The position numbers and the translations under genes are program-made. Shown one piece after another: positions 29,534-39,791 of a stretch of 64,000 nucleotides of DNA; position 1 is the stretch's first letter, and every line of letters begins with the position of its first letter. The notes under the pieces were generated by a model. That model made no database searches, was not told where the DNA came from, and saw nothing but the letters and a program-made list of their open reading frames with translations. The DNA comes from Rhizobiales bacterium SYSU XM002 (GTDB taxonomy: Bacteria > Pseudomonadota > Alphaproteobacteria > Rhizobiales > Beijerinckiaceae), in assembly GCA_009846685.1 (NCBI GenBank), contig VWVY01000004.1, positions 186,001 through 250,000 of the forward strand, in the 5' to 3' direction.

Positions 29534-30466
29534 TCAGTTGAGATCAGGCGCGAAAGCCGGCTGAAGCTGCGGCAGTTCGCCCATCGCGCGGACCGGGCGG
29601 CGCGCCGGCTCAACAAGCGCGAACGCGGAACGATCAGCGTAGAGCGCATCGACGATCATGGCATTGAGCTTGTGGCCGGGGCAGAAAGCGCGGTAGTGGC
29701 CCTGGATGGCATAGCCCGCGAGCGCAAGATCGCCGATCGCATCCAGCAGCTTATGGCGAACGAATTCGTTGGAGAAACGCAGGCCTTCCGGATTGACGAC
29801 CGCATCCTCACCGACGGCGATCGTGTTCTCGAGGCTGGCGCCGAGCGCGAGACCGGCCTTCCAGAGCCGTTCGACATCGCGCATGAAACCGAAGGTACGA
29901 GCTGCGGCGATCTCGCGACGGTAGGCAGTCGGATCGAGATCGAACCCATAGGCTTGACGCCCGATCACCTTCGAATCGAAGGCGATCTCGACATCAAGAC
30001 GGAAACCCTGCTCGCGCGGCAGAAGCTCGACGAAAGCGTTGCCGAGTTCGACGCGCACCGGTTTGAGGACCTTGATGACCTTGCGCGGCGCAGCAAGCGT
30101 GCGGATACCGACCTGATCGATCGCATCCACGAAGAGACGGGACGAACCGTCGAGGATCGGCATTTCCGGCCCATCCACCTCGACGAGAACATTATCGATG
30201 CCGAGCCCGGCCAATGCCGACATCAGATGCTCGATCGTCGCGATCGTCGCGCCGGTCTCATCGCCGATGACGGTGCAGAGCTGGGTATCACGAACTGAAT
30301 GATTGCGCGCCTCAATCAGGCGCTCGCGACCGTTCGGGAGATTCGTGCGGAGAAACGTGATGCCCGAACCCGATTCAGCCGGGTGGAGAACAACGCGCGC
30401 GGGCCGCCCTTGATGAACACCGATACCTTCGATGACAACCTGATCGGCCAATGTGGTTTGTTTCAC
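29534..30466 (-). CDS. lpxC: UDP-3-O-acyl-N-acetylglucosamine deacetylase
   Basis: Catalyses the committed step of lipid A synthesis, a zinc-dependent deacetylation in the cytoplasm. 310 residues. Zinc ligands His80 (IEHLMSALAG), His238 and Asp242 (VRHKLLDAIGD) and the catalytic His265 (GHKLN) sit at the same numbers as in the E. coli enzyme. The start is a GTG at 30466 preceded by AGGGGATA. It lies between ftsZ and bamD, as in many Alphaproteobacteria, and has its own AT-rich upstream region. Confidence 0.96.
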   Translation of the reverse strand: MKQTTLADQVVIEGIGVHQGRPARVVLHPAESGSGITFLRTNLPNGRERLIEARNHSVRDTQLCTVIGDETGATIATIEHLMSALAGLGIDNVLVEVDGPEMPILDGSSRLFVDAIDQVGIRTLAAPRKVIKVLKPVRVELGNAFVELLPREQGFRLDVEIAFDSKVIGRQAYGFDLDPTAYRREIAAARTFGFMRDVERLWKAGLALGASLENTIAVGEDAVVNPEGLRFSNEFVRHKLLDAIGDLALAGYAIQGHYRAFCPGHKLNAMIVDALYADRSAFALVEPARRPVRAMGELPQLQPAFAPDLN

Positions 30467-30637
30467 GTGTCTATCCCCTACGCTCGAGGTTCAGCCTCGA
30501 TGCCCGACGCTAACTCAGGGAGCCGAAGCTCCATGCCACCCACTACCAGCATCGGAGATACCCGCATCGACAGGGAAAGCAAAATCACTGTTTCTTACGT
30601 TTCGTAACACGTCGCCGCCACAAACTCGGCAGCAGGC

Positions 30638-30665
30638 AATATATTTTTTCTTATTTAAAATCAAA
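30638..30665 (-). promoter_or_regulatory. Possible lpxC promoter
   Basis: On the minus strand TTTGAT (30665-30660) and TATATT (30643-30638) are 16 nt apart in the AT-rich ftsZ-lpxC gap, which would start transcription near 30630. The 311-nt gap (30467-30777) otherwise holds a strong hairpin at 30700-30721 and no gene I can support. Confidence 0.4.
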
Positions 30666-30699
30666 GCATTGAAGAATATAATGCCTCCGAAACGACATC

Positions 30700-30727
30700 G
30701 GCCCGCCACAATGGGCGGGCCGTTTTT
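30700..30727 (+). terminator. Strong hairpin between lpxC and ftsZ
   Basis: GGCCCGCC (30700-30707) and GGCGGGCC (30714-30721) form an 8-bp GC stem with a 6-nt loop. The run of five T follows on the plus strand, so in form it is a plus-strand terminator although both flanking genes are on the minus strand. It may still attenuate or stabilise the ftsZ transcript end. Confidence 0.55.
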
Positions 30728-30777
30728 GTTAACAGAAACCTAAGCAGGCCGCGAGGCCGCGCGCGACTCGCTGCGTC

Positions 30778-32505
30778 CTACTTGGCCTGGCGGCGCAGGA
30801 AGGCCGGAATTTCAAGCTGGTCGTCCTCGAAACGCGGCGCCGGCGCGGCAGGACGGCCATGCGCGTCGAGCTGCCCCTGCGCCGGGCGATAGGCAGGCGC
30901 GGCGGGTGCCGCCGGGCGACGTGCATACATCTCATGCGTCGCGCTCGGCGCGACGGGTTGCTCGGCGACGACCGGCTGTTCCGCAGCGCGGGGCGCGGTA
31001 GCCTCGTCCTCACGGCGCCCACCGAGGCCGACGGCGGCGAGGCGCTGCATCAGCGTCATCCGCTTTTCGACCGGCGCGGGCGGAGCGGAAACCGCATCCT
31101 GACGGTTCGCCTGCAGGATGGCCTGCGCCGGGCGCGGCAGTTCGTCCATCGTCGGCATCCGGGTCGAGCGCGGCGCGGCACGCTCCGGCACCGGCGGAAT
31201 GAACGCTTCCGGCATCTTCGGTTCTTCCACCGGCGCCTTCGGCTCCTCGATCACCGGTGCGGCGAAGAAGGCGGCCGGACGGGGCGCGGCGGTCTGCACG
31301 ACGACATCGGGTGTCATGGCCACAGGCTCCGGCTGCGGCGCCGGGGTGACCGGAGCGGCGACGATGACGGGAGCCGGTTCAGGCTGGGCAGCAACCGGCA
31401 CCGGGGCAGCAGCCGGCAACGGCATCTGCGGCGTCACGGCTTGCGCGCGCTGCGCCATCTGGGCACGGAGCCGATCGGCCATCAACGCGAGGCGCTGGTC
31501 GATCGAGGCCCCCGCGTCAGGCTGGGTTTCCTGCATCATTGCCGCATCAAGGCCAGTCGCGACAACGGAAACGCGGATGATGCCGTCGAGGCTCTCGTCC
31601 TGCGTCGCACCGAAGATCACGTTCGCATCGACATCCACTTCCTCGCGGATGCGGTTGGCGGCTTCGTCAACCTCATAGATCTTCATGTCCGGGCCGCCGG
31701 TGATCGAAATCAGGAGGCCGCGCGCGCCCTTCATCGAGGTCTCGTCGAGCAGCGGATTGGCGATCGCGGCCTCGGCGGCCATGATCGCGCGGCTCTCGCC
31801 CGAGGCTTCACCCGTGCCCATCATCGCCTTGCCCATGTCGCGCATCACGGCGCGGACGTCGGCGAAGTCGAGGTTGATGAGGCCCGGCTTGACGATGAGA
31901 TCCGTGACGGAGGCAACACCCGAGAGCAGGACCTGGTCGGCCATCGCGAAGGCTTCGGCGAAGGTCGTCTTCTCGTTGGCGATGCGGAAGAGGTTCTGGT
32001 TCGGGATGACGATGAGGGTATCGACCGCCTTCTGCAGTTCGGCGATCCCGGCTTCAGCGACGCGCATGCGGCGCTGCCCCTCGAAATGGAACGGCTTGGT
32101 GACGACACCCACGGTGAGGATGCCCATCTCACGGGCGACCTTGGCGATCACGGGGGCGGCGCCCGTACCAGTACCGCCACCCATGCCGGCGGTGATGAAG
32201 GCCATGTGGACATGGGCGAGCTGGTCGCGGATTTCGTCCATCACTTCCTCGGCAGCGGAGCGGCCGACTTCCGGCTGCGAGCCGGCGCCGAGACCTTCCG
32301 TCACCTGGATGCCCATCTGGATGCGACGCTCCGCCTGGCTCAGAAGCAGCGCCTGCGCATCGGTGTTGGCGACCACGAAGTCCACCCCCGCAAGGCCGCA
32401 GCGGATCATGTTGTTGACCGCGTTGCCGCCCGCGCCACCGACACCGAACACGGTGATGCGGGGTTTCAGTTCCCGAATGTCCGGCGCTGAGATCGTGATC
32501 GTCAT
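30778..32505 (-). CDS. ftsZ: Cell division GTPase FtsZ
   Basis: Tubulin homologue that forms the division ring. 575 residues: GTPase domain with the signature [10 protein letters not shown] at 109-118 and T7-loop segment ([11 protein letters not shown]), then a very long Pro/Ala/Val-rich linker (about 330-560) and the conserved C-terminal peptide [13 protein letters not shown] that binds FtsA and other tethers. The long linker is normal for Alphaproteobacteria. The start at ATG 32505 fits the family; the frame is open to 32580 but that overlaps ftsA. GAGGCAGGA lies upstream. Confidence 0.98.
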   Translation of the reverse strand: MTITISAPDIRELKPRITVFGVGGAGGNAVNNMIRCGLAGVDFVVANTDAQALLLSQAERRIQMGIQVTEGLGAGSQPEVGRSAAEEVMDEIRDQLAHVHMAFITAGMGGGTGTGAAPVIAKVAREMGILTVGVVTKPFHFEGQRRMRVAEAGIAELQKAVDTLIVIPNQNLFRIANEKTTFAEAFAMADQVLLSGVASVTDLIVKPGLINLDFADVRAVMRDMGKAMMGTGEASGESRAIMAAEAAIANPLLDETSMKGARGLLISITGGPDMKIYEVDEAANRIREEVDVDANVIFGATQDESLDGIIRVSVVATGLDAAMMQETQPDAGASIDQRLALMADRLRAQMAQRAQAVTPQMPLPAAAPVPVAAQPEPAPVIVAAPVTPAPQPEPVAMTPDVVVQTAAPRPAAFFAAPVIEEPKAPVEEPKMPEAFIPPVPERAAPRSTRMPTMDELPRPAQAILQANRQDAVSAPPAPVEKRMTLMQRLAAVGLGGRREDEATAPRAAEQPVVAEQPVAPSATHEMYARRPAAPAAPAYRPAQGQLDAHGRPAAPAPRFEDDQLEIPAFLRRQAK

Positions 32506-32558
32506 GGTCCTGCCTCTTTGTCTCCGGCCCGCCCGCCGGATCTGGGGTTCGAAAAGGG

Positions 32559-33884
32559 TTAGAAACTGTCCCTGAGCCATTGCCCGACACGGGCGATGTA
32601 GCCACCGGTTCCAGTCATCGGCAGGGCGCTGCGGCGTCCGGCCTCGAAGAATTCATTGCCCGCGACCTGCGGGTAGACGAGCAACCCGACGGCGCTCGCA
32701 AAAGCGGGGCTCTTTGCCGCCTCGGGCAGCCCCTGCACACCGACGGGGCGGGCAAGCCGCACCTGCGTGCCGAAAACGCGGCGCGAAAGTTCGCTGAGCC
32801 CGCCAAGCTGGGCGGTGCCGCCGGTGAGCAGCACATGCTGCCCCTTGGCGATGCGGAACCCGGCCTTGTCGAGCCGCTCGCGCACGAAATCGACAATCTC
32901 CTCCGCCCGCGGCCGGACGATGCGCGTCAGCTGACCGAGCGGAATCGAATGGTTCTGGTCGCGGTCGTCCTCGCCGACCTGGCGGATCGAGATGATGTCG
33001 CGGCTGTCGGCCTCGGTCTCGACGCAGGAGGCGTTGCGGCACTTGATCTTCTCGGCATCCTCAAGCCGCATCGACAGCCCGCGCGCAATGTCGAGCGTGA
33101 TGTAGTTGCCGCCGACCGCGATCGCATCGACATGAACGAGATGGCCCTGATGGAACACGGCAATCGAGGTGGTCCCGCCGCCAATATCGATGACGATCGA
33201 ACCGAGTTCGGCCTCGTCTTCCAGCATCGTCGAAAGCGCGGAGGCGTAAGGCGTCGCGACCAGCGCCTCGACTGCGAGATGACCGCGCTCGACCGCGAGC
33301 ATCAGGTTATGCGCGGCCAACGGATCGCAGGAGGCAATGTGGAGATCGACCCCGAGGGACTCGCCCACCATGCCCTTGGGCTTCTGGATACCGCCCGAAC
33401 CGTCGAGCGAATAGCCGACCGGCAGCGCATGCAGGATCGAGCGCCCGGCGTCCTGCGCATGCGAGGACGCGGCTTCGATCACCCGGTGGATGTCACTGTC
33501 TTCGACATTGCGGCGATGAAGTGCAACATGACCGTGGAAATGGTGCGAGGAAATACGCCCGCCGGAAATGTTGACGAGCGCGCTCGCCACCTGCACGCCG
33601 GCCATGCGTTCGGCCGAGTCAACCGCGAGACGAATCGCTTTCTCCGCCTCGGTGAGATCAATCACCGTGCCGCCCTTGATACCGCGCGAGCGCTGGTGGC
33701 CGATGCCGAGGATGCGCATGCGGTGCGTGCGGCCGGAAAGAAGATCCGAATTCTCGATCGGATCGAGCCGCGCAATCAGGCACACGACCTTCGAGGTGCC
33801 AACGTCGAGCGCGGAGAGGATCGCAGTCTTGTTCGGAGGAATCGGGCGGATGCGCGGGGTGATGGTCGAGGGCTGACGGCTCAC
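32559..33884 (-). CDS. ftsA: Cell division protein FtsA
   Basis: Actin-like ATPase that tethers FtsZ to the membrane. 441 residues with [18 protein letters not shown] (phosphate 1), [16 protein letters not shown] (phosphate 2) and [13 protein letters not shown] (adenosine). The GTG at 33884 overlaps the ftsQ stop (GTGA) and has GGGAGGGAAGG upstream, preferred over the GTG at 33902. The C-terminal [12 protein letters not shown] is the amphipathic membrane-targeting helix. Confidence 0.96.
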   Translation of the reverse strand: MSRQPSTITPRIRPIPPNKTAILSALDVGTSKVVCLIARLDPIENSDLLSGRTHRMRILGIGHQRSRGIKGGTVIDLTEAEKAIRLAVDSAERMAGVQVASALVNISGGRISSHHFHGHVALHRRNVEDSDIHRVIEAASSHAQDAGRSILHALPVGYSLDGSGGIQKPKGMVGESLGVDLHIASCDPLAAHNLMLAVERGHLAVEALVATPYASALSTMLEDEAELGSIVIDIGGGTTSIAVFHQGHLVHVDAIAVGGNYITLDIARGLSMRLEDAEKIKCRNASCVETEADSRDIISIRQVGEDDRDQNHSIPLGQLTRIVRPRAEEIVDFVRERLDKAGFRIAKGQHVLLTGGTAQLGGLSELSRRVFGTQVRLARPVGVQGLPEAAKSPAFASAVGLLVYPQVAGNEFFEAGRRSALPMTGTGGYIARVGQWLRDSF

Positions 33885-34801
33885 GATGCCTTCCCTCCCC
33901 ACTTCTTCACTTTCTCCTTGATCGTCTCGGCGTGGATAGCGGCAGCCTCTTCGGTAAGGCGCACGGTCACGCGATCCGGCAAGCGGAGGTCGATCGCGAG
34001 GATGCCGCGATTGGTGAGTCCGGCATCTTTTTCGATGTCGAGGAAAGCCTTGAGTGCCTTCTCCGCACCCTCTTCGGGAAGGCGGATGTCGACGCCGTTC
34101 TGAAGCTTGATCGTCCAGCGACGACTGGAGACGAGAATACCGGCACGGATCCGGTCCTTGAGTTCCGGCACCTGCTCGATGAGTTCGGCGAATTCCTTAA
34201 CGCGCTTGTTGGCGTCCGGCCCCACGACATGGGGCAGGCGCAGGAAGCGGCGGTCATGCAGATCCTCGATCGGCGTGCCATCCTCGGCAATGATCTGGAC
34301 GCGCCCATCGAGCTGCCAGAGCGCATAGGGCACGCGCTCGCGCACGTTGATGACGAGCCGATCGGGATAGAGCTTCGTGATGGAGGCCTCCGCGATCATC
34401 GGCACTGCGGCGAGGTGTGCCTGCAATTGCTTCGGATCGAGGAAGGGAAGCGAATCGGTATCCCGCACGCCGGAAAGCTCGACGACTTCCTCCGACGTCA
34501 GCTCTGAATTGCCGGAAACCGCGATATGGCGGATGCCAAAGCCGAAGCCGCGGGCCAGCATATCGGAAAGCGAGCCCTGCTCCCGGCGCAACGTTTCGTA
34601 GTGGCCGCCCATGAAAAAGCCGGCGCCACCGCAGGCGAATACAAAGAGAATGGCAGCAGAAGAACCGATGCCGCGCGGGATCTGGAGACCGGTCTTGGCG
34701 CGGCGGTGTGCAGCCCGTTCGGCACGGAAAAGCGCAACCGCTTCGGCGATTCCGCCGAACCAGTGCGTTACCTTTTGACCGAGGCGTCCGCCACCATCCA
34801 T
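33881..34801 (-). CDS. ftsQ: Cell division protein FtsQ
   Basis: Bitopic membrane protein of the divisome. 306 residues: a cytoplasmic N-terminus of about 45 residues, one membrane span (SSAAILFVFACGGAGFFMGG), a POTRA domain (FGIRHIAVSGNSELTSEEVVELSGV) and the FtsQ beta domain (DRLVINVRERVPYALWQLDGR). It overlaps the end of ddl by 34 nt and the start of ftsA by 4 nt. Confidence 0.94.
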   Translation of the reverse strand: MDGGGRLGQKVTHWFGGIAEAVALFRAERAAHRRAKTGLQIPRGIGSSAAILFVFACGGAGFFMGGHYETLRREQGSLSDMLARGFGFGIRHIAVSGNSELTSEEVVELSGVRDTDSLPFLDPKQLQAHLAAVPMIAEASITKLYPDRLVINVRERVPYALWQLDGRVQIIAEDGTPIEDLHDRRFLRLPHVVGPDANKRVKEFAELIEQVPELKDRIRAGILVSSRRWTIKLQNGVDIRLPEEGAEKALKAFLDIEKDAGLTNRGILAIDLRLPDRVTVRLTEEAAAIHAETIKEKVKKWGGKAS

Positions 34802-35694
34802 TCCACAAGCTCGCCGAAGCTGAGGCCCGCATGGGCCGCGAGTTCGGGCACGAGTGAGGTCTCCGTCATGCCGGGTTGTGTGTTCACTTCCAGGCAGACC
34901 AGCGTGTCGGTCGCATCATCGAAACGGAAGTCCGCTCGGGAGACGCCACGACAGCCGAGCGCCTCATGCGCCCTCACTGCCATTTCTTGAATGCGCTGGT
35001 AAATATTTGGTTTAAGTTGTGCAGGCACGACGTGAATTGATCCGCCCGCAGCGTATTTTGCATCGAAATCGTAGAACTCTCCGGTAGCCGGCTTGATCTC
35101 GGTCACACCGAAAGATTTCGCCCCCTCCGGATAGCCGATCACGGCGCAGGTCAGTTCCCTTCCCGGGATGAATCGCTCGACCAGCATCTCGTCGGCCAAA
35201 GGCCAATCGGCGCGAGCCAGTTCCTCCAGCGGATGGTTGCGTCCTTCCTTGACGATATAGACGCCGAAGGACGAGCCGTCCGCCACCGGTTTGGCGACAT
35301 AGGGCACATCCATCGGGTGCTTTTTCGCGAGGTCGAAGCGCGAAAGCGTGATTCCCTCGGCGACCGGAACCCCTGCCGCCGCCATCACCACCTTGGCGCG
35401 GTCCTTGCGCATGGCGAGGGCCGACGCGAGCACACCGGAATGGGTGTAGGGAAGCCCGATGATCTCCAGCAGGCCCTGGATCGTGCCATCCTCGCCAAAG
35501 GGGCCGTGCAGCGCGTTGAACACCACATCCGGCCCAAGCTCGACGAGTTCAGCGGCGATATCGCGCCCGACATCGATCTCGCTCACGCGAAAGCCTCGGT
35601 CCCGCAACGCCGCGGCACAGGCGGCGCCAGTTTTGAGGCTCACCGGGCGCTCGGCGGCCCAGCCGCCCATCAAAACCGCAACATGCTTGCCCAT
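34768..35694 (-). CDS. ddl: D-alanine--D-alanine ligase
   Basis: ATP-grasp enzyme that makes the D-Ala-D-Ala dipeptide for peptidoglycan. 308 residues: opening VAVLMGGWAAERPVSLKTG, FNALHGPFGEDGTIQGLLE, and the C-terminal metal/substrate segment CLEVNTQPGMTETSLVPE. The start 35694 has GGGAGAG 7 nt upstream; the frame extends to 35772 without support. The final 34 nt overlap ftsQ. Confidence 0.96.
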   Translation of the reverse strand: MGKHVAVLMGGWAAERPVSLKTGAACAAALRDRGFRVSEIDVGRDIAAELVELGPDVVFNALHGPFGEDGTIQGLLEIIGLPYTHSGVLASALAMRKDRAKVVMAAAGVPVAEGITLSRFDLAKKHPMDVPYVAKPVADGSSFGVYIVKEGRNHPLEELARADWPLADEMLVERFIPGRELTCAVIGYPEGAKSFGVTEIKPATGEFYDFDAKYAAGGSIHVVPAQLKPNIYQRIQEMAVRAHEALGCRGVSRADFRFDDATDTLVCLEVNTQPGMTETSLVPELAAHAGLSFGELVEWMVADASVKR

Positions 35695-35734
35695 GCCGGA
35701 CTCTCCCACCCTCAGATTACGTCTCGTCGGCCGA

Positions 35735-36679
35735 TCAGGCCGGCACGCCGATGCGCTTGACTTCCCACTCAAGCTCGACCCCGCTCTTCGCCTTCACGAG
35801 GCTGCGGATCTCTTCGCCAAGCATCTCGATATCGTGCGCCGTCGCGCCGTCATGCGCGATCAGGAAATTCGCATGCTTCCTCGACATTTCCGCCTGCCCG
35901 ATGCGGAGGTCGAGCCCTCCGGCATCGCGGATCAGTCGCCATGAGGAATGGCCGGGCGGGTTCTTGAAGGTCGAACCCGCCGTGCGGACCTTGGTTTCCT
36001 GATCGCGCTCGCGATGCTCCTGCACCCGCGCGTTGATCGCATGGACCTCTTCCGGCGCGCGTGCAAAGCCCTGAAACACCGCTTCGGTGAAAACCAGATC
36101 GGCCGGCGCACCGCTCGACCGGTAGACAAACTTCATGTCGTCCAGGCCAAGCGTAACGATCTCGCCAGCGCGGGTCACCGCAGTCGCCTCGACGAAGCGC
36201 TCGCGCGTCTCACCCTCGATTTCCGGGTTGGTATTCGAGCGCGTGCCGGCGTTCATCCTGAGCGCACCGCCGACCGAACCGGGAATGCCGAACAGGAATT
36301 CGAGCCCGCCAATCCCCGCATCCGCCGCTGCCATCGCCACCTTGCGATCCGCCGCGAACGCCCCGGCGCGGATGCGATACCCCTCCTCGACCGTGATCTG
36401 CCCGAAGCCTCGCGGCGCGAAGCGGATCACCACGCCAGTTACGCCGCCGTCACGGATGATCATGTTGGAGGCAAGACCGAGCGGCATCACCGGAATTTCA
36501 GCCGGGAGGTTCTTCAGGAAATAGGCGAGGTCTTCCGTATCCGCCGGGGTGAAAAGAAGCTGCGCCGGCCCGCCGACGCGCAGCCAGGTCATCGGCGCGA
36601 GGCTCTGGTTCGCCAGAAGCCGCCCGCGCAATTCCGGCATCAGCGCGGCAATTTTGGCGCTTATATCAGGATGGGTCAT
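35735..36679 (-). CDS. murB: UDP-N-acetylenolpyruvoylglucosamine reductase
   Basis: FAD enzyme that reduces UDP-GlcNAc-enolpyruvate to UDP-MurNAc. 314 residues: FAD-binding segments NQSLAPMTWLRVGGPA and LGLASNMIIRDGG, LFGIPGSVGGALRMNAG, the proton-donating Ser236 in AGSTFKNP and SRKHANFLI. The family consensus has SxKH here, which is kept. The ATG at 36679 overlaps the preceding membrane-protein gene by 14 nt and has only a weak ribosome site; an ATG at 36715 is possible. Confidence 0.95.
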   Translation of the reverse strand: MTHPDISAKIAALMPELRGRLLANQSLAPMTWLRVGGPAQLLFTPADTEDLAYFLKNLPAEIPVMPLGLASNMIIRDGGVTGVVIRFAPRGFGQITVEEGYRIRAGAFAADRKVAMAAADAGIGGLEFLFGIPGSVGGALRMNAGTRSNTNPEIEGETRERFVEATAVTRAGEIVTLGLDDMKFVYRSSGAPADLVFTEAVFQGFARAPEEVHAINARVQEHRERDQETKVRTAGSTFKNPPGHSSWRLIRDAGGLDLRIGQAEMSRKHANFLIAHDGATAHDIEMLGEEIRSLVKAKSGVELEWEVKRIGVPA

Positions 36680-37205
36680 GACCGGCCTGTGGGGGATGGT
36701 GCTCGTCTTCCGCATGCGGCAGCAGCCGCAGCGCGGCGCTGATCAACACGATGGCCGCAGGAAAATAGAGAAGCGAGACGTCGAGCTTGTTGGCATCGGC
36801 CAGAATATCGGTCGCGAAATCGACGATCAGATAGACCACGATCACCTGACAGAAGGTCGCCTTCAGCGCCGGAATGCTCCGCGCGCTCATGAAACCCGGA
36901 ATACGGAATTGCGTCGCACGCTCGGAATCGAGGCAGAAACCGAAAGCGATGTTCGAAGCAAAGATGATCAGCACGATCCCGAACAGCAACTCGTCGGTCG
37001 CCTTCATGATCTGGCTCGAAATGCTCGCGGTCGCCGTCTGCCGGGCGAATTCCACAAGCCCGCTGCCGATATGGAACAGCCCCTCGCCGATCAACGTCAC
37101 GCCGCCGATCGCCATGCCCAGCGCACCTAGCGCAAGCAGGATCCGAAATCCTCCCGCAAGAGGATGTGTACGAGGACCATCCGGTGAAGTCGGGAGATCC
37201 GTCAT
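36666..37205 (-). CDS. Four-span membrane protein between murC and murB (YqhA/UPF0114-like)
   Basis: A 179-residue protein with four predicted spans (about 21-47, 73-93, 113-135 and 142-161) and a conserved-looking soluble stretch [22 protein letters not shown] between spans 2 and 3. Size, topology and the second-span segment resemble the YqhA/UPF0114 family, but the match is by eye. It is tightly built into the operon: the ATG overlaps the murC stop by 4 nt and its own end overlaps murB by 14 nt. Its role in wall synthesis, if any, is unknown. Confidence 0.65.
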   Translation of the reverse strand: MTDLPTSPDGPRTHPLAGGFRILLALGALGMAIGGVTLIGEGLFHIGSGLVEFARQTATASISSQIMKATDELLFGIVLIIFASNIAFGFCLDSERATQFRIPGFMSARSIPALKATFCQVIVVYLIVDFATDILADANKLDVSLLYFPAAIVLISAALRLLPHAEDEHHPPQAGHDPS

Positions 37206-38605
37206 GTGCCGCCCGCCAATTCACCCGGCAGGGCGTAGGCCCATTGCGTGATGTTGCCCGCGCCAAGCAGCACCACGTAATCCCCGGACTTCGCTATGCT
37301 CGCGATGTGTTTAGCGAGCGTTTCCGGTCCTTCGAGCGGGATGACGTGCCGATGCCCGTGCGCTTTGATGCCGGCGACGAGCGCATCGCGATCTGCGCCT
37401 TCGAGCGGCGTTTCGCCGGCCGCGTAGGTATCGGCGACGATCACGGTATCGGCGTCGTTGAAGCAGGTCGAGAAATCGGAAAACAGCGATTTGAGGCGCG
37501 TATAGCGATGCGGCTGGACCACCGCGATCACCTGCCCCTTGGTCGAGGCGCGTGCCGCGCGCAGCACGGCGGCGATCTCGACCGGGTGATGGCCGTAATC
37601 GTCGAAGATCGTCACGCCGTTCCACTCGCCGGTTTTCGTGAAGCGGCGCTTGACCCCGCCAAAGCCCGCGAGCCCCGCTCGGATCACGTCCACCGGGACA
37701 CCGAGTTCGTAGGCGACCGTGATCGCGGCCGTTGCGTTGAGCGCATTGTGATGCCCGGGCATCGGCAACACCATATCCGGCAGTTCGGTCGTTGCGCCGG
37801 TCTTGCGATCCCGGATCAGCACCGAGAAGCGGCACTCGCCCCCTTCGAGGTTGACGTTCATCAGCCGCACGTCGGCCTGCACGTTCTCGCCATAGGTGAT
37901 GACGCGGCGGTCCTCGATCTGGCCGACGAGTTCCTGCACGGTCGGGTGGTCGATGCACATCACCGAGAAGCCGTAGAACGGCAGATTCTCGACCAGCGCA
38001 CGGAACGCCTTCTTGATGGCATCGAAGGTGCCGAAATGGTCGAGATGTTCGGGATCGATGTTGGTGACGATTGCGACATCGGCGGGCAGCTTGAGGAAGG
38101 TGCCGTCGCTCTCGTCGGCCTCGACCACCATCCAGTCGCCGCCGCCGAGGCGCGCGTTGGTGCCATAGGCGTTGATGATGCCGCCGTTGATGACCGTGGG
38201 GTCGAGCCCGCCCTTGTCGAGCAGGGTCGCGACCAGCGAGGTGGTTGTCGTCTTGCCGTGCGTGCCGGCGATGGCGACGCAGCTCTTGAGGCGCATCAGC
38301 TCCGCGAGCATCTCGGCGCGGCGCACCACCGGAATGCGGGCCTCGCGCGCGGCCATCAGTTCGGGGTTATCGCGCCGGATCGCGGTCGAGACCACCACCA
38401 CGGCAGCATTGGCGACATTCTCGGCCTTATGCCCGACGAAACAGGTCACGCCCTTCTCGCGCAGACGCTTGACGTTGGCGTTATCCGAAGCGTCCGAGCC
38501 CTGCACCGTGTAGCCGAGATTCGCCAGCACCTCGGCAATGCCGGACATGCCGATACCCCCGATGCCGATAAAATGGATGGGGCCGGTCTCGCGCGGTATC
38601 TTCAT
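37202..38605 (-). CDS. murC: UDP-N-acetylmuramate--L-alanine ligase
   Basis: Adds the first amino acid of the peptidoglycan stem peptide. 467 residues: [18 protein letters not shown] at the N-terminus, ATP-binding GTHGKT at 114-119, central [20 protein letters not shown] and the C-terminal [11 protein letters not shown]. It overlaps the following membrane-protein gene by 4 nt and is separated from murG by 91 nt. Confidence 0.97.
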   Translation of the reverse strand: MKIPRETGPIHFIGIGGIGMSGIAEVLANLGYTVQGSDASDNANVKRLREKGVTCFVGHKAENVANAAVVVVSTAIRRDNPELMAAREARIPVVRRAEMLAELMRLKSCVAIAGTHGKTTTTSLVATLLDKGGLDPTVINGGIINAYGTNARLGGGDWMVVEADESDGTFLKLPADVAIVTNIDPEHLDHFGTFDAIKKAFRALVENLPFYGFSVMCIDHPTVQELVGQIEDRRVITYGENVQADVRLMNVNLEGGECRFSVLIRDRKTGATTELPDMVLPMPGHHNALNATAAITVAYELGVPVDVIRAGLAGFGGVKRRFTKTGEWNGVTIFDDYGHHPVEIAAVLRAARASTKGQVIAVVQPHRYTRLKSLFSDFSTCFNDADTVIVADTYAAGETPLEGADRDALVAGIKAHGHRHVIPLEGPETLAKHIASIAKSGDYVVLLGAGNITQWAYALPGELAGGT

Positions 38606-38696
38606 GGCTCAGCTTCGGTTCGCAAAACGGGAACAGATCCTTTCCGGCTTCCCATGCGGGTGATTCGTGGCCGGAAACAGGCGTTCGGATGGCCTA

Positions 38697-39791
38697 TCAG
38701 GCCTTGCCGATCAAGGAAAGGACCTCGCTGGCGAGGCGCGAAGCCGCATCGGCGATCCCGACCTTCTTCGCGGCAGCGGCCATGCGCGGCAGGCGTTCGG
38801 GGTCTTCTGCAAGGCGCTGGATCACCTCGGCAAGCGAGATCGGCGTCAGCGCGCTCTGGGGAATCGCAATCGCACCGCCTGCGTTTGCCAGCACCTCCGC
38901 GTTCGCAGCCTGATCCTGATCGAGCGCGCCGGGCAGCGGCACGAGGATACCTGGCCGCCCGATGACGGCAAGCTCAGAGACCGTCGAGGCGCCGGCCCGT
39001 GCGATGACGAGATGCGCGCCGGCCATGCGCGCCGGAAGATCCGTGAAGAAATGCTGGACGAGATGTTTCATCCCCAGCTTTTCATAGGCCTTGTTGACCC
39101 GAAGCACGTCCTCATCGCGCGCCTGCTGGATAATCTGGATGCGTGCCCGCAACGCCTCGGGCACGTGTTGGAACGCATTCGGGACTACATCGCTCATCAC
39201 GCGCGCGCCCTGGCTGCCGCCGAAGACGAGAATGCGCAGCGGGCCTTCCATCGAGTACGGCGGGAAAGGTGTCTCGGCGGCGTGGATCACCGGTCGGCGG
39301 ACAGGATTTCCGGTCTCGAAAGTCTTGTCCGGAAAGAGGTTATCCTTGAGGGGAAAGCCGGTAGCGATCCGGCTCGCGCGCGGCGCGAGAAAACGGTTGG
39401 CGCGCCCCATCACCGCATTGCCTTCATGGATCAGCGTCGGAATGCCGGCGAAATGTGCTGCAAGGATCGGCGGAACGGTCGGGTAGCCGCCGAAGCCGAC
39501 CACCGCTGCCGGCCTGATCTTTGCGATCAGCTTGCGTGCCTGCATGAACCCCTTGAACAACCGCCAGGCGCCGCGGATTTTCGAAGCCAGCCCGCTCCCC
39601 GTCACCGTGCCTGCAATGATGGTGTGGACATCGCCTGGAAAGCGCTCGACCCACGCGTCGACGCGGGTGTCGGTCACCAGTTCGACCTGCCGTCCGCGCT
39701 GCGTCAGTGCCTCGGCCAGCGCCTCGGCGGGGAAGAGATGACCGCCGGTTCCCCCGGCGGCGAGAAGGATCGGGCGTTTCGTGTCAGGCAT
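38697..39791 (-). CDS. murG: Lipid II glycosyltransferase MurG
   Basis: Transfers GlcNAc to lipid I on the cytoplasmic face of the membrane. 364 residues in two Rossmann domains: the glycine-rich loop ILLAAGGTGGHLFPAEALAEAL and the UDP-binding LVIARAGASTVSELAVIGRPGILVPLP in the C-terminal half. The start overlaps the end of ftsW by 8 nt. Confidence 0.97.
   Translation of the reverse strand: MPDTKRPILLAAGGTGGHLFPAEALAEALTQRGRQVELVTDTRVDAWVERFPGDVHTIIAGTVTGSGLASKIRGAWRLFKGFMQARKLIAKIRPAAVVGFGGYPTVPPILAAHFAGIPTLIHEGNAVMGRANRFLAPRASRIATGFPLKDNLFPDKTFETGNPVRRPVIHAAETPFPPYSMEGPLRILVFGGSQGARVMSDVVPNAFQHVPEALRARIQIIQQARDEDVLRVNKAYEKLGMKHLVQHFFTDLPARMAGAHLVIARAGASTVSELAVIGRPGILVPLPGALDQDQAANAEVLANAGGAIAIPQSALTPISLAEVIQRLAEDPERLPRMAAAAKKVGIADAASRLASEVLSLIGKA

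Noticed and set aside
30453-30743. 96-codon plus-strand ORF in the ftsZ-lpxC gap
   Set aside because: Overlaps the lpxC start and a hairpin; composition is not protein-like.
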